A stretch of 64,000 nt of DNA from Cohnella cholangitidis (GCF_014107495.1 NZ_CP041969.1:620001-684000), one strand, 5' to 3'. Positions 8,291 through 17,571 are shown, counted from the stretch's first letter. Notes: generated from the letters alone by a model not told the origin. Translations and numbers: made by a program.

Positions 8291-8670
8291 GAATGCCGGC
8301 CCCTTCCCCAACCTAGACCGGCTGCCGCCAGCATCCAACCGCCTGCGGCGCTTGCGAACCAATAGGCTGTCGCTGCTCCATAAGCTTGCTGCTCGAATAA
8401 TTGCCACAGTTGAGCGTTAAATGCGCTGAATGTCGTGTAGGCTCCAATAAATCCCGTCCCTATCACTTCTCCCAGCCATTTCGGCGCAGATTTGCGGCGC
8501 GCTAACCAACCGGTCAACAACCCGAGAAGCAAGGAGCCGGTAAGGTTAATAATCAGCGTTGCCCATGGAAAGGCGGCCGGACCCGCATGCTGCGGAAATA
8601 AGTAGCCTGCCTCATATCGGGCGATTGCCCCCATAAATCCGGCTATGGCGATGCCGATTGCGATCCTCAT
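8287..8670 (-). CDS. crcB: fluoride efflux channel subunit CrcB/FluC (first of pair)
   Basis: A 127-residue FluC-family membrane protein: GFMGAIARYEAGYLFP in TM1, LIINLTGSLLLGLLTG in TM2 and GFIGAYTTFSAFNAQ in TM3, which retains the Phe-box and pore Asn. GGAGG lies 7 bases before the ATG. It is translationally coupled to the second copy by a 4-base overlap. The 80 bases upstream, shared with the divergent rhodanese gene, contain no recognisable fluoride riboswitch. The two copies differ enough to suggest complementary topology in a heterodimer. Confidence 0.9.
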   Translation of the reverse strand: MRIAIGIAIAGFMGAIARYEAGYLFPQHAGPAAFPWATLIINLTGSLLLGLLTGWLARRKSAPKWLGEVIGTGFIGAYTTFSAFNAQLWQLFEQQAYGAATAYWFASAAGGWMLAAAGLGWGRGRHS

Positions 8671-8689
8671 CGATTCCTCCGCCCTTACA

Positions 8690-8718
8690 TTGACAGTCCT
8701 TGCGCAGTTTCTTATGAT
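8690..8718 (+). promoter_or_regulatory. sigma-A promoter of the rhodanese gene
   Basis: TTGACA (8690-8695), a 17-base spacer, then TATGAT (8713-8718), about 33 bases before the start codon. It is nearly consensus. Confidence 0.8.
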
Positions 8719-8750
8719 GAACCTATATTCAGACGAAAGGTTGGCCGATC

Positions 8751-9056
8751 ATGAGCTCCTATGCAACGATTACTGTCGAGCAACTTAAATCCCGGTTAGA
8801 AGCCGGAGAACAAATTCATCTTATCGACGTTCGCGAGGAAGAAGAAGTCGCGCAAGGCATGATTCCGGGAGCGCTGCACTTGCCGCTCGGCCAAGTGCCG
8901 CAACAGCTGGAATCCATTCCCAAAGAGGAAGAAGTCATCTTCATCTGCCGCAGCGGCTACCGCAGCGATCAAGCTTGCCAATACTTATCTTCGCTTGGTT
9001 ATAAAGGCGCAACGAACCTCATCGGCGGCATGCTCGCCTGGAATCAGCTTCCTTAG
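8751..9056 (+). CDS. rhodanese-like domain protein
   Basis: A 101-residue single rhodanese domain. The N-terminal CH2A-type motif is IHLIDVREEEEVAQGMIPGA, and the active-site loop CRSGYRS carries the persulfide-forming cysteine near residue 66. Stand-alone rhodaneses move sulfane sulfur in the cytoplasm; the acceptor is unknown here. A near-consensus promoter precedes it. Its last codon overlaps the 3' end of the convergent aroK gene by 4 bases, leaving no room for a terminator. Confidence 0.9.
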   Translation: MSSYATITVEQLKSRLEAGEQIHLIDVREEEEVAQGMIPGALHLPLGQVPQQLESIPKEEEVIFICRSGYRSDQACQYLSSLGYKGATNLIGGMLAWNQLP

Positions 9057-9589
9057 TTCCACGATTCCGGAAGCCAGCTCGCGAGCAGCTCCGCCACTTC
9101 GGCAGGCGATCGTTTGGACGTGTCCACCGCGACATGCGCGAAATCGTAGGCATGACGCCTCGTTTCCAGCAAGGTGCTGACGCGTTCCTCCGCATCGCCG
9201 GCCAGAAGCGGTCTCGTTCCCGCAGCTGCCGAACTCGTTACGCGTCTGATCAGGCTCGCCTTATCGGCCGTTAGCGAGACAACCCAGCCGCCGGAGAGCA
9301 TCGCGCGGCGATTGCTTTCGCGCAACACCGCTCCCCCGCCCGTCGCCACGACTTGTCGTCCTCGGCTTAGGATATCCTTAAGTACCCGGCTTTCCCAATC
9401 GCGAAAAACTTGCTCCCCGTCCTCGGCAAACATCTGTTTAATGGACCGACCGGCTAATCTCTCGATTTCCTCATCCGTATCCTTGCTCTCCCATCCCAGG
9501 CGTTCGGACAACAGTCTGCTTACCGTCGACTTACCCGTTCCCATGAAGCCGACAATAATAATGTTGCGGTTAGTGCCCAATCCACTCAA
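9053..9589 (-). CDS. aroK: shikimate kinase
   Basis: A 178-residue P-loop kinase that phosphorylates shikimate with ATP, the step before EPSP synthase. The Walker A loop is GFMGTGKST (about 14-22). DTDEEIE carries the shikimate-binding Asp, then FRDWES contains the expected Arg, and GGGAVL is the substrate-binding glycine motif. TRPLL corresponds to the lid arginine region. The start is TTG at 9589; a second TTG four codons later is possible. It overlaps the convergent rhodanese gene by 4 bases. Confidence 0.9.
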   Translation of the reverse strand: MSGLGTNRNIIIVGFMGTGKSTVSRLLSERLGWESKDTDEEIERLAGRSIKQMFAEDGEQVFRDWESRVLKDILSRGRQVVATGGGAVLRESNRRAMLSGGWVVSLTADKASLIRRVTSSAAAGTRPLLAGDAEERVSTLLETRRHAYDFAHVAVDTSKRSPAEVAELLASWLPESWN

Positions 9590-9706
9590 AACGAGTTCCC
9601 CATTCCTTGATTTTACGCTTTTTATATCATAGCATATCGATCCTAAGGTATAAAACGACGAGTTTTTCCGTAACTTTGATAGTGTACGAACCCTCCGTTA
9701 AAGGTG

Positions 9707-10000
9707 ATGCTGCAATTGGAAAATAAACGAACGTCCTTGCCGATCGAGCAGCCTCTACGTCGACTGCTGGATCCTTCATACCCGCTCTGCAGGGAAGACG
9801 TCCTCTGGGCGCTTGGCTATATTAAGAAAAAAGTGGCCGACAGAGCTCCCGAATGGTCGGGGCTCGATCGGCCACAGCTGCTTGCCCATTTTGCCTGTTT
9901 CGCGGATATGGCCTTGTTGCTGCTCCATCGTCGCAGCCCTAGCCTTCAGGAAACCGCCTGCTTTCGCAACATGCTAAGCGAGCTTCTGCCGCGCGACTGA
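9707..10000 (+). CDS. hypothetical protein
   Basis: A 97-residue protein with no signal peptide, membrane segment or motif that I recognise. The middle (LCREDVLWALGYIKKKVADRAPEW) looks like an amphipathic helix pair. The ATG at 9707, or GTG one codon before, follows AAAGG very closely, so the ribosome binding site is weak. It fills the gap between aroK (divergent) and gnd (convergent, 1 base apart). I keep it because it is the only open frame there and its composition looks protein-like. Confidence 0.45.
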   Translation: MLQLENKRTSLPIEQPLRRLLDPSYPLCREDVLWALGYIKKKVADRAPEWSGLDRPQLLAHFACFADMALLLLHRRSPSLQETACFRNMLSELLPRD

Positions 10001-10001
10001 A

Positions 10002-11417
10002 TTAAGAATTGATCCAGTTGTGGTGGAACGTGCCTTCTTTGTCCAGACGCTTGAACGTGTGAGCGCCGAAGTAGTCGCGTTGCGCTTGCAACAGGTTAGC
10101 CGGCAGACGCTCCGAACGGTAGCTGTCGTAATACGCGATCGCGCTAGCGAACGAAGGAACCGGAATACCGTACGCGACTGCCGTGGATACGACTTCGCGC
10201 CATGCGTCTTGATACGTTTCGACGATATTTTTGAAGTATTCGTCGAGCAGCAAATTGCGAAGCGCAGGATCGCGATCGTACGCCTCCTTGATGTTTTGCA
10301 GGAAACGGGCGCGGATAATGCAACCGCCGCGGAAGATCATCGCGATATCGCCGTAACGAAGATCCCAGCCGTATTCGTCGGAAGCGGCGCGCATTTGCGC
10401 GAAGCCTTGCGCGTAAGAGCAGATTTTGCTCGCGAACAGCGCTTTGCGCACGCTCTCGATGAATGCTGCTTTGTCGCCTTGGAATGCTTTCGTTTTCGGT
10501 CCTTTAAGCACTTTGCTCGCGGCAACGCGCTCTTCCTTCATCGCGGAGAGGAACCGGGAGAATACGGATTCCGTAATGATGGATAGCGGCACTCCAAGAT
10601 CCAAAGCGCTTTGGCTCGTCCATTTTCCCGTTCCTTTTTGACCCGCGGCATCCAGAATGACATCCACCATCGGTTTGCCTGTTTCCGGATCTTTTTGCGC
10701 GAAAATATCCGTCGTGATCTCGATCAGATAGCTGTCGAGCTCGCCTTTATTCCACTCGCCGAAAATGTTGTGAAGCTCGTCCGTGGACACGCCGAGCACG
10801 TCTTTAAGCAATTGGTAAGCTTCGCAAATCAGTTGCATATCGCCGTATTCGATTCCGTTGTGTACCATTTTGACGTAGTGTCCGGCGCCGTCCGGCCCAA
10901 TATATGTACAGCAAGGGTCGCCGTTTACTTTAGCGGAGATGCCCGTAAGAATCGGTTCAACCAAACGATAGGCCTCTTCAGGTCCGCCCGGCATGATGGA
11001 AGGCCCTTTAAGCGCGCCTTCTTCGCCGCCGGATACGCCCGTTCCGATGAAGTGGAAGCCTTTTGCCGTCAAATCTTTGCTGCGGCGCTGCGTATCCGGG
11101 AAATACGCGTTACCGCCGTCAATAATAATATCGCCTTGATCCAAGTGGGGAATCAGGGACTCGATCGTTGCGTCCGTACCTGCGCCTGCTTGCACCATGA
11201 TCAGAATTTTACGGGGTTTCTCAAGAGAGTTCACGAACTCTTCCACGGAGAATGTGCCCACGAGTTTCTTGCCTTTGCCTTCCGTGTTCAGCAAATCGTC
11301 CGTTTTTTCTCTCGAGCGGTTGTATACCGCGACGGTAAATCCACGGCTCTCGATGTTAAGAGCAAGGTTGCGGCCCATAACGGCTAAGCCGACGACGCCA
11401 ATGTTTGCATTCGACAT
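10002..11417 (-). CDS. gnd: 6-phosphogluconate dehydrogenase (decarboxylating)
   Basis: A 471-residue oxidative pentose-phosphate enzyme that makes ribulose-5-phosphate, CO2 and NADPH. The Rossmann motif is [15 protein letters not shown], with Arg and Ser-Arg-Glu-Lys after strand two suggesting NADP binding. The signature is [13 protein letters not shown], then [12 protein letters not shown] and the catalytic [13 protein letters not shown]. It ends with FHHNWIN, typical of the family. The ATG at 11417 is preferred over one four codons upstream because AAAGGATG leaves proper spacing only for the former. Its own promoter lies upstream. Confidence 0.95.
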   Translation of the reverse strand: MSNANIGVVGLAVMGRNLALNIESRGFTVAVYNRSREKTDDLLNTEGKGKKLVGTFSVEEFVNSLEKPRKILIMVQAGAGTDATIESLIPHLDQGDIIIDGGNAYFPDTQRRSKDLTAKGFHFIGTGVSGGEEGALKGPSIMPGGPEEAYRLVEPILTGISAKVNGDPCCTYIGPDGAGHYVKMVHNGIEYGDMQLICEAYQLLKDVLGVSTDELHNIFGEWNKGELDSYLIEITTDIFAQKDPETGKPMVDVILDAAGQKGTGKWTSQSALDLGVPLSIITESVFSRFLSAMKEERVAASKVLKGPKTKAFQGDKAAFIESVRKALFASKICSYAQGFAQMRAASDEYGWDLRYGDIAMIFRGGCIIRARFLQNIKEAYDRDPALRNLLLDEYFKNIVETYQDAWREVVSTAVAYGIPVPSFASAIAYYDSYRSERLPANLLQAQRDYFGAHTFKRLDKEGTFHHNWINS

Positions 11418-11459
11418 AGTTTTCTTCATCCTTTAGTACAAAATTTTCACAATAGGATT

Positions 11460-11488
11460 ATTGTACTCTTTTTGCGTCCAGATGAAAA
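11460..11488 (-). promoter_or_regulatory. promoter of gnd
   Basis: Reading the minus strand: TTTTCA (11488-11483), 17 bases, TACAAT (11465-11460), about 43 bases upstream of the gnd start. Confidence 0.55.
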
Positions 11489-11525
11489 CCATCATTTGTA
11501 TTTCCACAACTCGCCAATTTTTCTC

Positions 11526-11554
11526 TTGCTTTTTTATGTTACTTATTATTTAAT
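11526..11554 (+). promoter_or_regulatory. promoter of yceI
   Basis: TTGCTT (11526-11531), 17 bases, TTTAAT (11549-11554), in an AT-rich stretch about 33 bases before the yceI start. Confidence 0.5.
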
Positions 11555-11587
11555 AGTAGATATAAAAAATAAAGGGAGATGTTCATT

Positions 11588-12120
11588 ATGGCAGCAAGCA
11601 ATTGGATTCTCGATAAGTCTCACAGCGGCATTACTTTCAGCGTACGTCATATGATGATCACGAACGTCGCGGAAGCTTCAACGAATTCGATGCGACGGTA
11701 ACCGCGGACAGCGATAACCTGACGGCGGTAGATGCAACGATTACGATCGACGTGAACAGCATCAATACCAAGGACGAAAATCGCGACGGCCACTTGAAAT
11801 CCCCGGACTTCTTCAACGTCGAGCAATTCCCGAGCATCGTGTTCAAGAAAACGGCTCTCGAATCCAAAGGCGGAGACGAGTACAAGCTAACCGGCGATAT
11901 AACGATTGCCGGCGTAACGAAATCGATCACGCTCAATACCGAAATCGCCGGCCCTGCCAAAGATCCATGGGGCAACACGAAATTCGGCGTTGTCGCGGAC
12001 GGAGTCATCAACCGTTCCGAATTCGGACTGACCTACAACGCCGCGCTTGAAACCGGCGGAATTCTGATCGGCGACGCCATCAAAGTTCACATCGAGCTGG
12101 AGTTCGCTCAAGGCAATTAA
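11588..12120 (+). pseudogene. YceI-family lipocalin-like protein, interrupted by a -1 frameshift
   Basis: The ATG at 11588 (AAAGGGAG upstream) opens with MAASNWILDKSHSGITFSVRHMMITNV, the standard YceI N-terminus. The frame then runs into a stop. The next frame continues as RGSFNEFDATVTADSDNLTAVDATI and finishes as a normal YceI protein at 12120. One base is missing at about 11667-11668 (expected GTN CGC GGA). Restored, the protein has 177 residues, the usual length. YceI proteins bind long isoprenoid lipids; this one has no signal peptide, like many Bacilli homologues. Either a true pseudogene or a sequence error; I favour error because three other genes here show the same lesion. Confidence 0.85.
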
Positions 12121-12136
12121 TTATCCATTCCTAACA

Positions 12137-12180
12137 GAAAAAAGCGGAGAAACCTTGCCGACAAGGAACTCCGCTTTTTG
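12137..12180. terminator. bidirectional terminator between yceI and the next gene
   Basis: AAAAAAGCGGAG and CTCCGCTTTTT arms flank an inner AACCTTG/CAAGG stem. U-runs occur in both directions, serving the convergent genes. Confidence 0.8.
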
Positions 12181-12198
12181 TATTTAGAATTATCGCCA

Positions 12199-12804
12199 TT
12201 ACAGCTCCAATAACAGCATTTCGGTTCGCATCCCTTTTAGCTTTTCCTTGCTCGCTTCGACTACCTCCGGCCAATCGTTCATGAGCGCCTCGTGAAGAAC
12301 GGCTAGTTCGTAATCGATTTCAAGACGCAATACGCCCGCTCGCTGCTCGGCTCTTTTCGACTTATAAGCTTGCACCATGTCTTCTACCGTAACTTGCGGT
12401 CGTTTTTGAAAAATAATCCGATGTTCCATGCCGGACACCTCCACGAGACGGATAATTTCACCGAACATGATATTCTCGATCCTTAACACCTGACGGTCGT
12501 GGAACCTCTTCACAATGGCGTGGCCGCGGGAATCGTTGATGAGCTTCTCGATCCATTGCGCCAGCTTCTCATCCTTGACCAGATAGTCTCCTACCATTTT
12601 GTAACGATTGAGCACCCTCAAGAATCTCAGCTTGAGCAGCTTTCGCCCCGTTCTAACGGATACGATGAATTGATGCTCGTTCTCGTTCCAGTACAGGGAA
12701 TAACCTTCCTGGATCAGTTCTCGGATCAGATTCTGAATTTGGCGGCGGTCAAAACGAAGCTCCAGGTTGCAATACTCCACTTCATGACTGCGGTTCACGG
12801 CCAT
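12199..12804 (-). CDS. hypothetical protein, 201 residues
   Basis: A cytoplasmic, charged protein without membrane segments. Recognisable features are only compositional: an N-terminal alpha/beta part (VEYCNLELRFDRRQIQNLI), a basic segment TGRKLLKLRFLRVLNRYK, and a helical C-terminal half (VEDMVQAYKSKRAEQRAG). AGGAGGGGGG immediately precedes the ATG. It appears monocistronic, convergent with yceI. I do not recognise the family. Confidence 0.7.
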   Translation of the reverse strand: MAVNRSHEVEYCNLELRFDRRQIQNLIRELIQEGYSLYWNENEHQFIVSVRTGRKLLKLRFLRVLNRYKMVGDYLVKDEKLAQWIEKLINDSRGHAIVKRFHDRQVLRIENIMFGEIIRLVEVSGMEHRIIFQKRPQVTVEDMVQAYKSKRAEQRAGVLRLEIDYELAVLHEALMNDWPEVVEASKEKLKGMRTEMLLLEL

Positions 12805-12945
12805 CCCCCCTCCTGCATTAATCGCATGGTTTGAGATATTGACCGAATTGTCTGAATATTGTGGCTTACTTCTATCTTATACTCCATCTTATGTTATGGC
12901 AACTTGGTTTCTTGACTATTTTCCTTCCTATTTTTTTACGCAGTC

Positions 12946-12994
12946 AAGGGACTGTCCCAAAAGTCATTTCATGACTGAGGGCAAGTCCCTTGTT
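12946..12994. repeat. nested hairpin (CAAGGGACT/AGTCCCTTG)
   Basis: Three nested stems: CAAGGGACT/AGTCCCTTG outside, GTCCC/GGG in the middle, and AGTCAT-TTC-ATGACT inside. TTTTATTT follows on the plus strand only, although no plus-strand gene is upstream. It lies just past the end of the ABC permease on the minus strand. The GGGACTGTCCCAAAAGTC piece resembles ends of some Gram-positive insertion sequences, so it may be a remnant. Confidence 0.45.
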
Positions 12995-13011
12995 TTATTT
13001 CGTTATCGATT

Positions 13012-14160
13012 TTAGTTTTGGGCGGGCTTCAGCACGGCTGCTCCGTAGGCTAACAGCACGATCCCGAACAAGAGCAGAATTCCGATGTGCAGCGCAACCT
13101 CCGAAAGGGCCGCGCCGGAAGATACTTCCTCAAGGGCGACGATAGCCCATCTCTGCGGCATGAAGTTCGATAGCTTCTGCATGAAATCGGGCATCAGCGA
13201 CACCGGCCAGAAGCAACCGGAGATCATGCATGTCGGAATAACGATCAGGTTATTGATACTGCTTAATTGCGCATAATTTTTGATGATCCCGGCGGCTGCC
13301 GTAGAGATGCCGACGGCTGCCAGCAGGAAAAACTCCATGATGACGAGAAGTTTGCCGAAGGGGATTCCGATGTCGAATCCGATTATGTAGCGGGATAAGA
13401 TTAAGATCGCCAACAGTTGCAAAGTTCCGAGCGTCATGCAGCCTAGAAAATTACCCAAAGCAATTTCCCATGTCCTTACGGGAGCGGAATAAATCCGGAG
13501 CATCGTCCGGTTTCCGCGGTCCTCCATTACGCCATGGATGGATTGGTTGACCATCATCATGACGAACATGAGCATGAGTCCGATCACGAGGACAAACGTG
13601 TTGCTGAAGCGCTTTACGAGATGTTCCTTCGCAATGATTGGACCGTTGTCCCGTTGCTGCTTAAGCAATTCCCGAACGAGCTCTGCCTGCCTCGAGGGCT
13701 CGGGGTTAGCAAGCGCAGCCAGACGTATGTTACGGGCAATGCGTTCCGTTGTTTCCGTTATCGTCATGCCGAGGGACACGTTCCACATCTGTTCGTTCTT
13801 GCGGAAAAGCTGGACGCTCGCGGATTCGTTACGGAGCAGCTTATCCGTAAATCCAGGCGGGATGTAGATGACCGCCCCCCATTTGCCCTCGTAGGCTTCC
13901 TGTTTCAATTGCTCCAGGTCCCCTTTAGGTTCGCTGACCCGGTAAGTCTCGACAGCGAGCACGGAAGCAACGACCTCGTCGCTTAGCCAATTTCCATCCT
14001 CGTTCTTGACGGCGAGCGGAACGATCTCGTCCGAGGTCTGCCCGAACAGGCCAATGATAACCGAAACGACCAGAACCGGCAGCAGCACTAAGGATATAAA
14101 GCCTTTACGGCTGCCTATCGTTCTGCGAACGTTGAGCTTGGCAATAATGAAACTGTTCAT
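13012..14160 (-). CDS. ABC-2 type transporter permease (LnrN/YfiN-like)
   Basis: A 382-residue ABC-2 membrane subunit. It has one N-terminal transmembrane helix, an extracytoplasmic domain of about 150 residues, and five C-terminal helices (LMLMFVMMMVNQSI onward) with the ABC-2 motif MMLRIYSAPVRTWEIALGNFLG-like coupling helix. Its start overlaps the stop of the upstream permease by 4 bases, so the two form a heterodimer gene pair. The order ATPase-permease-permease with a divergent DesK-type kinase and NarL-type regulator matches lnrJK-lnrLMN of B. subtilis, which resists linearmycin-type polyene antibiotics. Substrate here is inferred only from that layout. Confidence 0.82.
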   Translation of the reverse strand: MNSFIIAKLNVRRTIGSRKGFISLVLLPVLVVSVIIGLFGQTSDEIVPLAVKNEDGNWLSDEVVASVLAVETYRVSEPKGDLEQLKQEAYEGKWGAVIYIPPGFTDKLLRNESASVQLFRKNEQMWNVSLGMTITETTERIARNIRLAALANPEPSRQAELVRELLKQQRDNGPIIAKEHLVKRFSNTFVLVIGLMLMFVMMMVNQSIHGVMEDRGNRTMLRIYSAPVRTWEIALGNFLGCMTLGTLQLLAILILSRYIIGFDIGIPFGKLLVIMEFFLLAAVGISTAAAGIIKNYAQLSSINNLIVIPTCMISGCFWPVSLMPDFMQKLSNFMPQRWAIVALEEVSSGAALSEVALHIGILLLFGIVLLAYGAAVLKPAQN

Positions 14161-15287
14161 GCAAGCTCCACCGCCTTCCGAAATCTAAAGATAGACAAAA
14201 CCAGAAGAACCGCCGCAATCGCGCTCAAAATACCGATTTCCTGCAAGCTATCCAGCAAAGTTCCTCCTGCCATCATCGTACGAACGGCTTCGTTTGCCCA
14301 ATGGTTTAACGTAAACTTGCCGATCTCCTTAACGACCGGGCTCAATTCCACGATCATTCCGCCGCTCAAGAAAGTCATGCTCGTAATCAGAACGCCGAAT
14401 ATCGTCTCGATCGCCCTGCGGTTGCGAACGAAGGAGGAAAGGATGACCGAGAAGCACACGGTAGCTATCGATACTAGCGCGCACACGGCGGCGATTCCCG
14501 CGTAATTCGAACCCCAATCCACTCCGTACACGATTTTCGTAAAAATGACGATTATACTTGTCTGAATGAAGGCAAAAAAGATTACCCCGAGCAGCTTGCC
14601 GAACAAAATGGCGCTCAGAGGAACGGGCATCGAATACAAACGGAGAAGCGTTCCTTTTCTTCTCTCCTCGGAAAGGGCGATCGCCGCCGACATTCCGGAG
14701 TATAGAAGGAACATGATCAAATAAGCGACGGAGAAATATTGCATGGCCGAGAAATTGTTGAAATCGGCTTTGTCCCTCGTTACCAAATTCCCGATTCGCA
14801 CAAGCTCGCGGGAATCATCCGACGTAAGGCTTTTGTTCAACTGCTCATCGGATAGTTCGGGCAGCAAGTTAGCGGCGGACGTCCTAAGCTTCATTTCCGA
14901 GACAAATCGGTTCACGACCGATTCGGCGATCAGATTACGCTCGATGAACTTGCCGGAATAATACCGAACCGCTTCGTCTGAGAGGACCACGCCGAAATCC
15001 GACTTTTCCTGACGCATGTCCTCGACTACGTCGCCTTCTTTGTCCCGAAACCGAACGTTCACGTGGTCTGTTGCCGTTGCCGAAGCAAAGTACGTTTTCG
15101 CCGCCTCCCTTACCGCATCCGCCCCCCCTGCGTATACGGACAAGCCGACCGGCTTCCGATCGCTTTCCAACACGGTTCCCAATATAAAAATAAACAACAG
15201 CGGAAGTCCCAGCAGCATGAGGATGACGGTACGGATCCGAAACAAGAGCACGACTTCGTTCCAAGCCATCAATAAAACCAATCTCAC
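14157..15287 (-). CDS. ABC-2 type transporter permease (LnrM/YfiM-like)
   Basis: A 376-residue ABC-2 permease: an N-terminal helix (VLLFRIRTVILMLLGLPLLFIFILG), a large outside loop, then five helices. The cytoplasmic coupling segment ALSEERRKGTLLRLYSMPVPLSAILFGKLLG is typical. It lies between the ATPase gene (33 bases upstream) and the second permease (4-base overlap). It should pair with the other permease to form the membrane channel of one exporter. Confidence 0.82.
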   Translation of the reverse strand: MRLVLLMAWNEVVLLFRIRTVILMLLGLPLLFIFILGTVLESDRKPVGLSVYAGGADAVREAAKTYFASATATDHVNVRFRDKEGDVVEDMRQEKSDFGVVLSDEAVRYYSGKFIERNLIAESVVNRFVSEMKLRTSAANLLPELSDEQLNKSLTSDDSRELVRIGNLVTRDKADFNNFSAMQYFSVAYLIMFLLYSGMSAAIALSEERRKGTLLRLYSMPVPLSAILFGKLLGVIFFAFIQTSIIVIFTKIVYGVDWGSNYAGIAAVCALVSIATVCFSVILSSFVRNRRAIETIFGVLITSMTFLSGGMIVELSPVVKEIGKFTLNHWANEAVRTMMAGGTLLDSLQEIGILSAIAAVLLVLSIFRFRKAVELA

Positions 15288-15319
15288 GGGTATTCCCCAC
15301 TTTCATAGATGTCGGATGA

Positions 15320-16264
15320 TTAAACTCCGTCCCGCAATGTACGTCCCGTCAACGTGAGGAACAAGCTCTCCAGATCCGGCTCTACCCGCGTTAATTTTTG
15401 CAACTTTAAATCGTGCTTGCCCAGAACGAACAAAATGTCCTGGAGATAGGTTTGAGACTGTTGAAGCACAAGCTCAAGCTGCGAGTCTTCTCTACGTTGG
15501 AAAGAGGTTACCCGGGGATGCTTGCGAATTTCCTCGGCCGCCCCGTCCGTCAGCTTGTTCGTCTGCAGAAGCAGCCTCTCTTGAAGACCGGCTTGCTGGA
15601 TGAGCTCGTCTTTCGTTCCGTGCGCGACAAGCTTGCCCTGATCCATAATCCCGATCTTCGTGCTGATCGCTTCTACTTCTTCCATGTAATGACTCGTATA
15701 AATAATCGTCGATCCCATAGCGTTCAATTGTTTGACGGATTCGAGAATGTGATTCCGGGATTGCGGATCGATGCCGACCGTCGGCTCGTCCATAATGATG
15801 AGCTTCGGCCGGTGCATGATTGCGCACGCGATATTCAGCCTGCGTTTCATTCCGCCGGAAAACGTGCTCGGTTTATCCTTCGCGTAATGGTTTAATCCCG
15901 TGAACGTTAACGCCTCTTCGACCCGCTCTTTCAGCAAACCGCCTTTTAATCCGAATAACCTGCCGAAGAAGGTCACGTTCTCCCGCGCCGATAACATTTC
16001 GTAGATCGCTAGCTCCTGGGGCACCAGCCCGATTCGGCTTTTCACCTCAAGAGGATTCTTGGCCGCGGAATACCCGTCCAGCGTGATTTCTCCGGAATCC
16101 AACGACAGCAAACCGGCGAGCAGGTGAATCGTCGTGCTTTTACCCGCGCCGTTGGGGCCAAGCAACCCGAAGATTTCGCCTTGTTCAATATTTAGGTTCA
16201 AGTGATTTACGCTTATATGAGTCTCGTATTTCTTGACGACCCCTCTGAATTGCACCAACGCCAT
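15320..16264 (-). CDS. ABC transporter ATP-binding protein (LnrL/YfiL-like)
   Basis: A 314-residue drug-exporter ATPase (DrrA/CcmA type). It contains Walker A GPNGAGKS, the Q-loop LVPQELAIYE, the signature FSGGMKRRLN, Walker B KLIIMDEPTVGIDP and switch His in TSHYMEE. The C-terminal 80 residues are the regulatory tail usual in this class. The ATG at 16264 is chosen because GGGAGGGG precedes it and homology starts at MALVQFRG; the frame is open further upstream. TACAAT at about 16291-16296 on the minus strand is a likely -10. Two GTCA/TGAC half-sites upstream suggest control by the neighbouring response regulator. Confidence 0.9.
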   Translation of the reverse strand: MALVQFRGVVKKYETHISVNHLNLNIEQGEIFGLLGPNGAGKSTTIHLLAGLLSLDSGEITLDGYSAAKNPLEVKSRIGLVPQELAIYEMLSARENVTFFGRLFGLKGGLLKERVEEALTFTGLNHYAKDKPSTFSGGMKRRLNIACAIMHRPKLIIMDEPTVGIDPQSRNHILESVKQLNAMGSTIIYTSHYMEEVEAISTKIGIMDQGKLVAHGTKDELIQQAGLQERLLLQTNKLTDGAAEEIRKHPRVTSFQRREDSQLELVLQQSQTYLQDILFVLGKHDLKLQKLTRVEPDLESLFLTLTGRTLRDGV

Positions 16265-16331
16265 GGCCGATACCCCTCCCGATCTCGTTAATTGTATTCT
16301 AATCGACGGAAGCCAACTTCTGCACGTACTC

Positions 16332-16389
16332 TTTGTCATCACATTTGATTGGACGAAGGTGACAAAAGTCATTTTTTCAGTGCTATAAT
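16332..16389. promoter_or_regulatory. intergenic control region: TGACAAA inverted sites and kinase promoter
   Basis: TTTGTCA (16332-16338) is the complement of TGACAAA (16360-16366). The latter is part of the palindrome TGACAAAAGTCA (16360-16371). An extended -10 TGCTATAAT follows (16381-16389) for the kinase gene. The palindrome covers its -35 region and lies 60-80 bases upstream of the ABC promoter. The layout fits binding by the NarL-type regulator at its own and the exporter promoter. Confidence 0.5.
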
Positions 16390-16422
16390 ATTCCTTATGC
16401 ACAAATCGGAAGGAGCGCCTTC

Positions 16423-17571
16423 ATGCGGTCGCTGCTTATATGGCTTCAACACTTGTTAATCGTTCTGCCCGCGATCGCTACGGTCTACGTTACCCGCATT
16501 GCTTCGCCGGCCGAGTATGTCGGCTATATTTTACTGGCGCTGCTGATCGTGAGAGTAACGGCTGTCGTCCCGAGAATCGCCTATTTGCTGTTGCCCGTTC
16601 AGTTGCTCGGATTCGGTTGGCTGTATTATACATACGGCGGAATTCTTTATTTCCTTATGTTCTCAGGGCTGGTCTCTACCTATCTCTTCCTTCGCAAACC
16701 GATCGAGATAACCGCAATGGCGCTTCTGTGCGGTATCGTCATGAATTACGTTGCCTACTCGGAAGGCGCGCATACGATCTGGACCTTAAATCTCATTTGG
16801 GTAGGATTCACGCTTCTTCTCAGCGCAATGTTCGCCATGAACCGAATTAAAGATCAGCTTGAGCGCAAAGTCGAATCGTTGTCCGATTACCAAGACCAGT
16901 TGGAGCAAGAACGTACGAGGGCCGTGGAACATGCCCGCAAGGTCGAGAGCTACGCCCAGGTCCAAGAGCGCGGGCGGATCGCGACCGAGCTGCATGACGA
17001 TCTGGGACATCGGCTCATTCGGGTGAAGATGATGACGGAAGCGGCTTTGCAGATTATGGAGCACAACCCGCGGCAGGCTATCCAAATGGTAGAACAAGTT
17101 CGCGGGCAACTGGAAGAGAGCATGAACAACATGCGTTACACCGTCCGCAAGCTTCAGCCCGTCGAAGAGCATAACGTAAGGCAATACGGGCTTCATCGCC
17201 TTATCGAAGACGCAGCTCGGGACTTGCAGATCAAGGTTAATTTCGAGCTGAAGGGCAAGCCTTTTCCGTTATATCCCAGTATCGAGTTCGTGTTGTACAG
17301 AAACGCGCAAGAAGCGATTACGAACGCGGTCAGGCATGGCGGCGCCACCGTCGTCGAAATTACGCTCGATTTCTCGGAAGCCGAAGTGACCATGAACATC
17401 ACGAATAACGGAACGATTCCCGAATCCGTATCCGACGGGCTCGGATTAAAAGGAATGAAAGAAAGGGTTGCGGTCATCGGCGGTCGGCTCCAAGTCTCGC
17501 TTGAACGCGGCTTCGTTCTATCAACGATCGTGCCCGTCCTAGAATCAAGCCAACACGCGGAAGGAGAATAA
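16423..17571 (+). CDS. sensor histidine kinase, DesK/LnrJ type
   Basis: A 382-residue membrane kinase. Five or six hydrophobic segments span residues 1-140 with hardly any extracytoplasmic domain, which suits sensing of membrane-active compounds. A coiled-coil linker (about 140-180) follows, then the HisKA_3 box ELHDDLGHRL with His191. The HATPase domain has the N box around QEAITNAVRH (residue 301) and GLGLKGMKERV. It is 4 bases upstream of the response regulator gene and divergent from the ABC exporter genes. Predicted to phosphorylate that regulator in response to antibiotic or membrane stress. Confidence 0.9.
   Translation: MRSLLIWLQHLLIVLPAIATVYVTRIASPAEYVGYILLALLIVRVTAVVPRIAYLLLPVQLLGFGWLYYTYGGILYFLMFSGLVSTYLFLRKPIEITAMALLCGIVMNYVAYSEGAHTIWTLNLIWVGFTLLLSAMFAMNRIKDQLERKVESLSDYQDQLEQERTRAVEHARKVESYAQVQERGRIATELHDDLGHRLIRVKMMTEAALQIMEHNPRQAIQMVEQVRGQLEESMNNMRYTVRKLQPVEEHNVRQYGLHRLIEDAARDLQIKVNFELKGKPFPLYPSIEFVLYRNAQEAITNAVRHGGATVVEITLDFSEAEVTMNITNNGTIPESVSDGLGLKGMKERVAVIGGRLQVSLERGFVLSTIVPVLESSQHAEGE

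Noticed and set aside
8671..8750. Fluoride riboswitch before the crcB pair
   Set aside because: The 80-base gap lacks the conserved GGNGATGG...pseudoknot words of that class; it holds the divergent rhodanese promoter instead.
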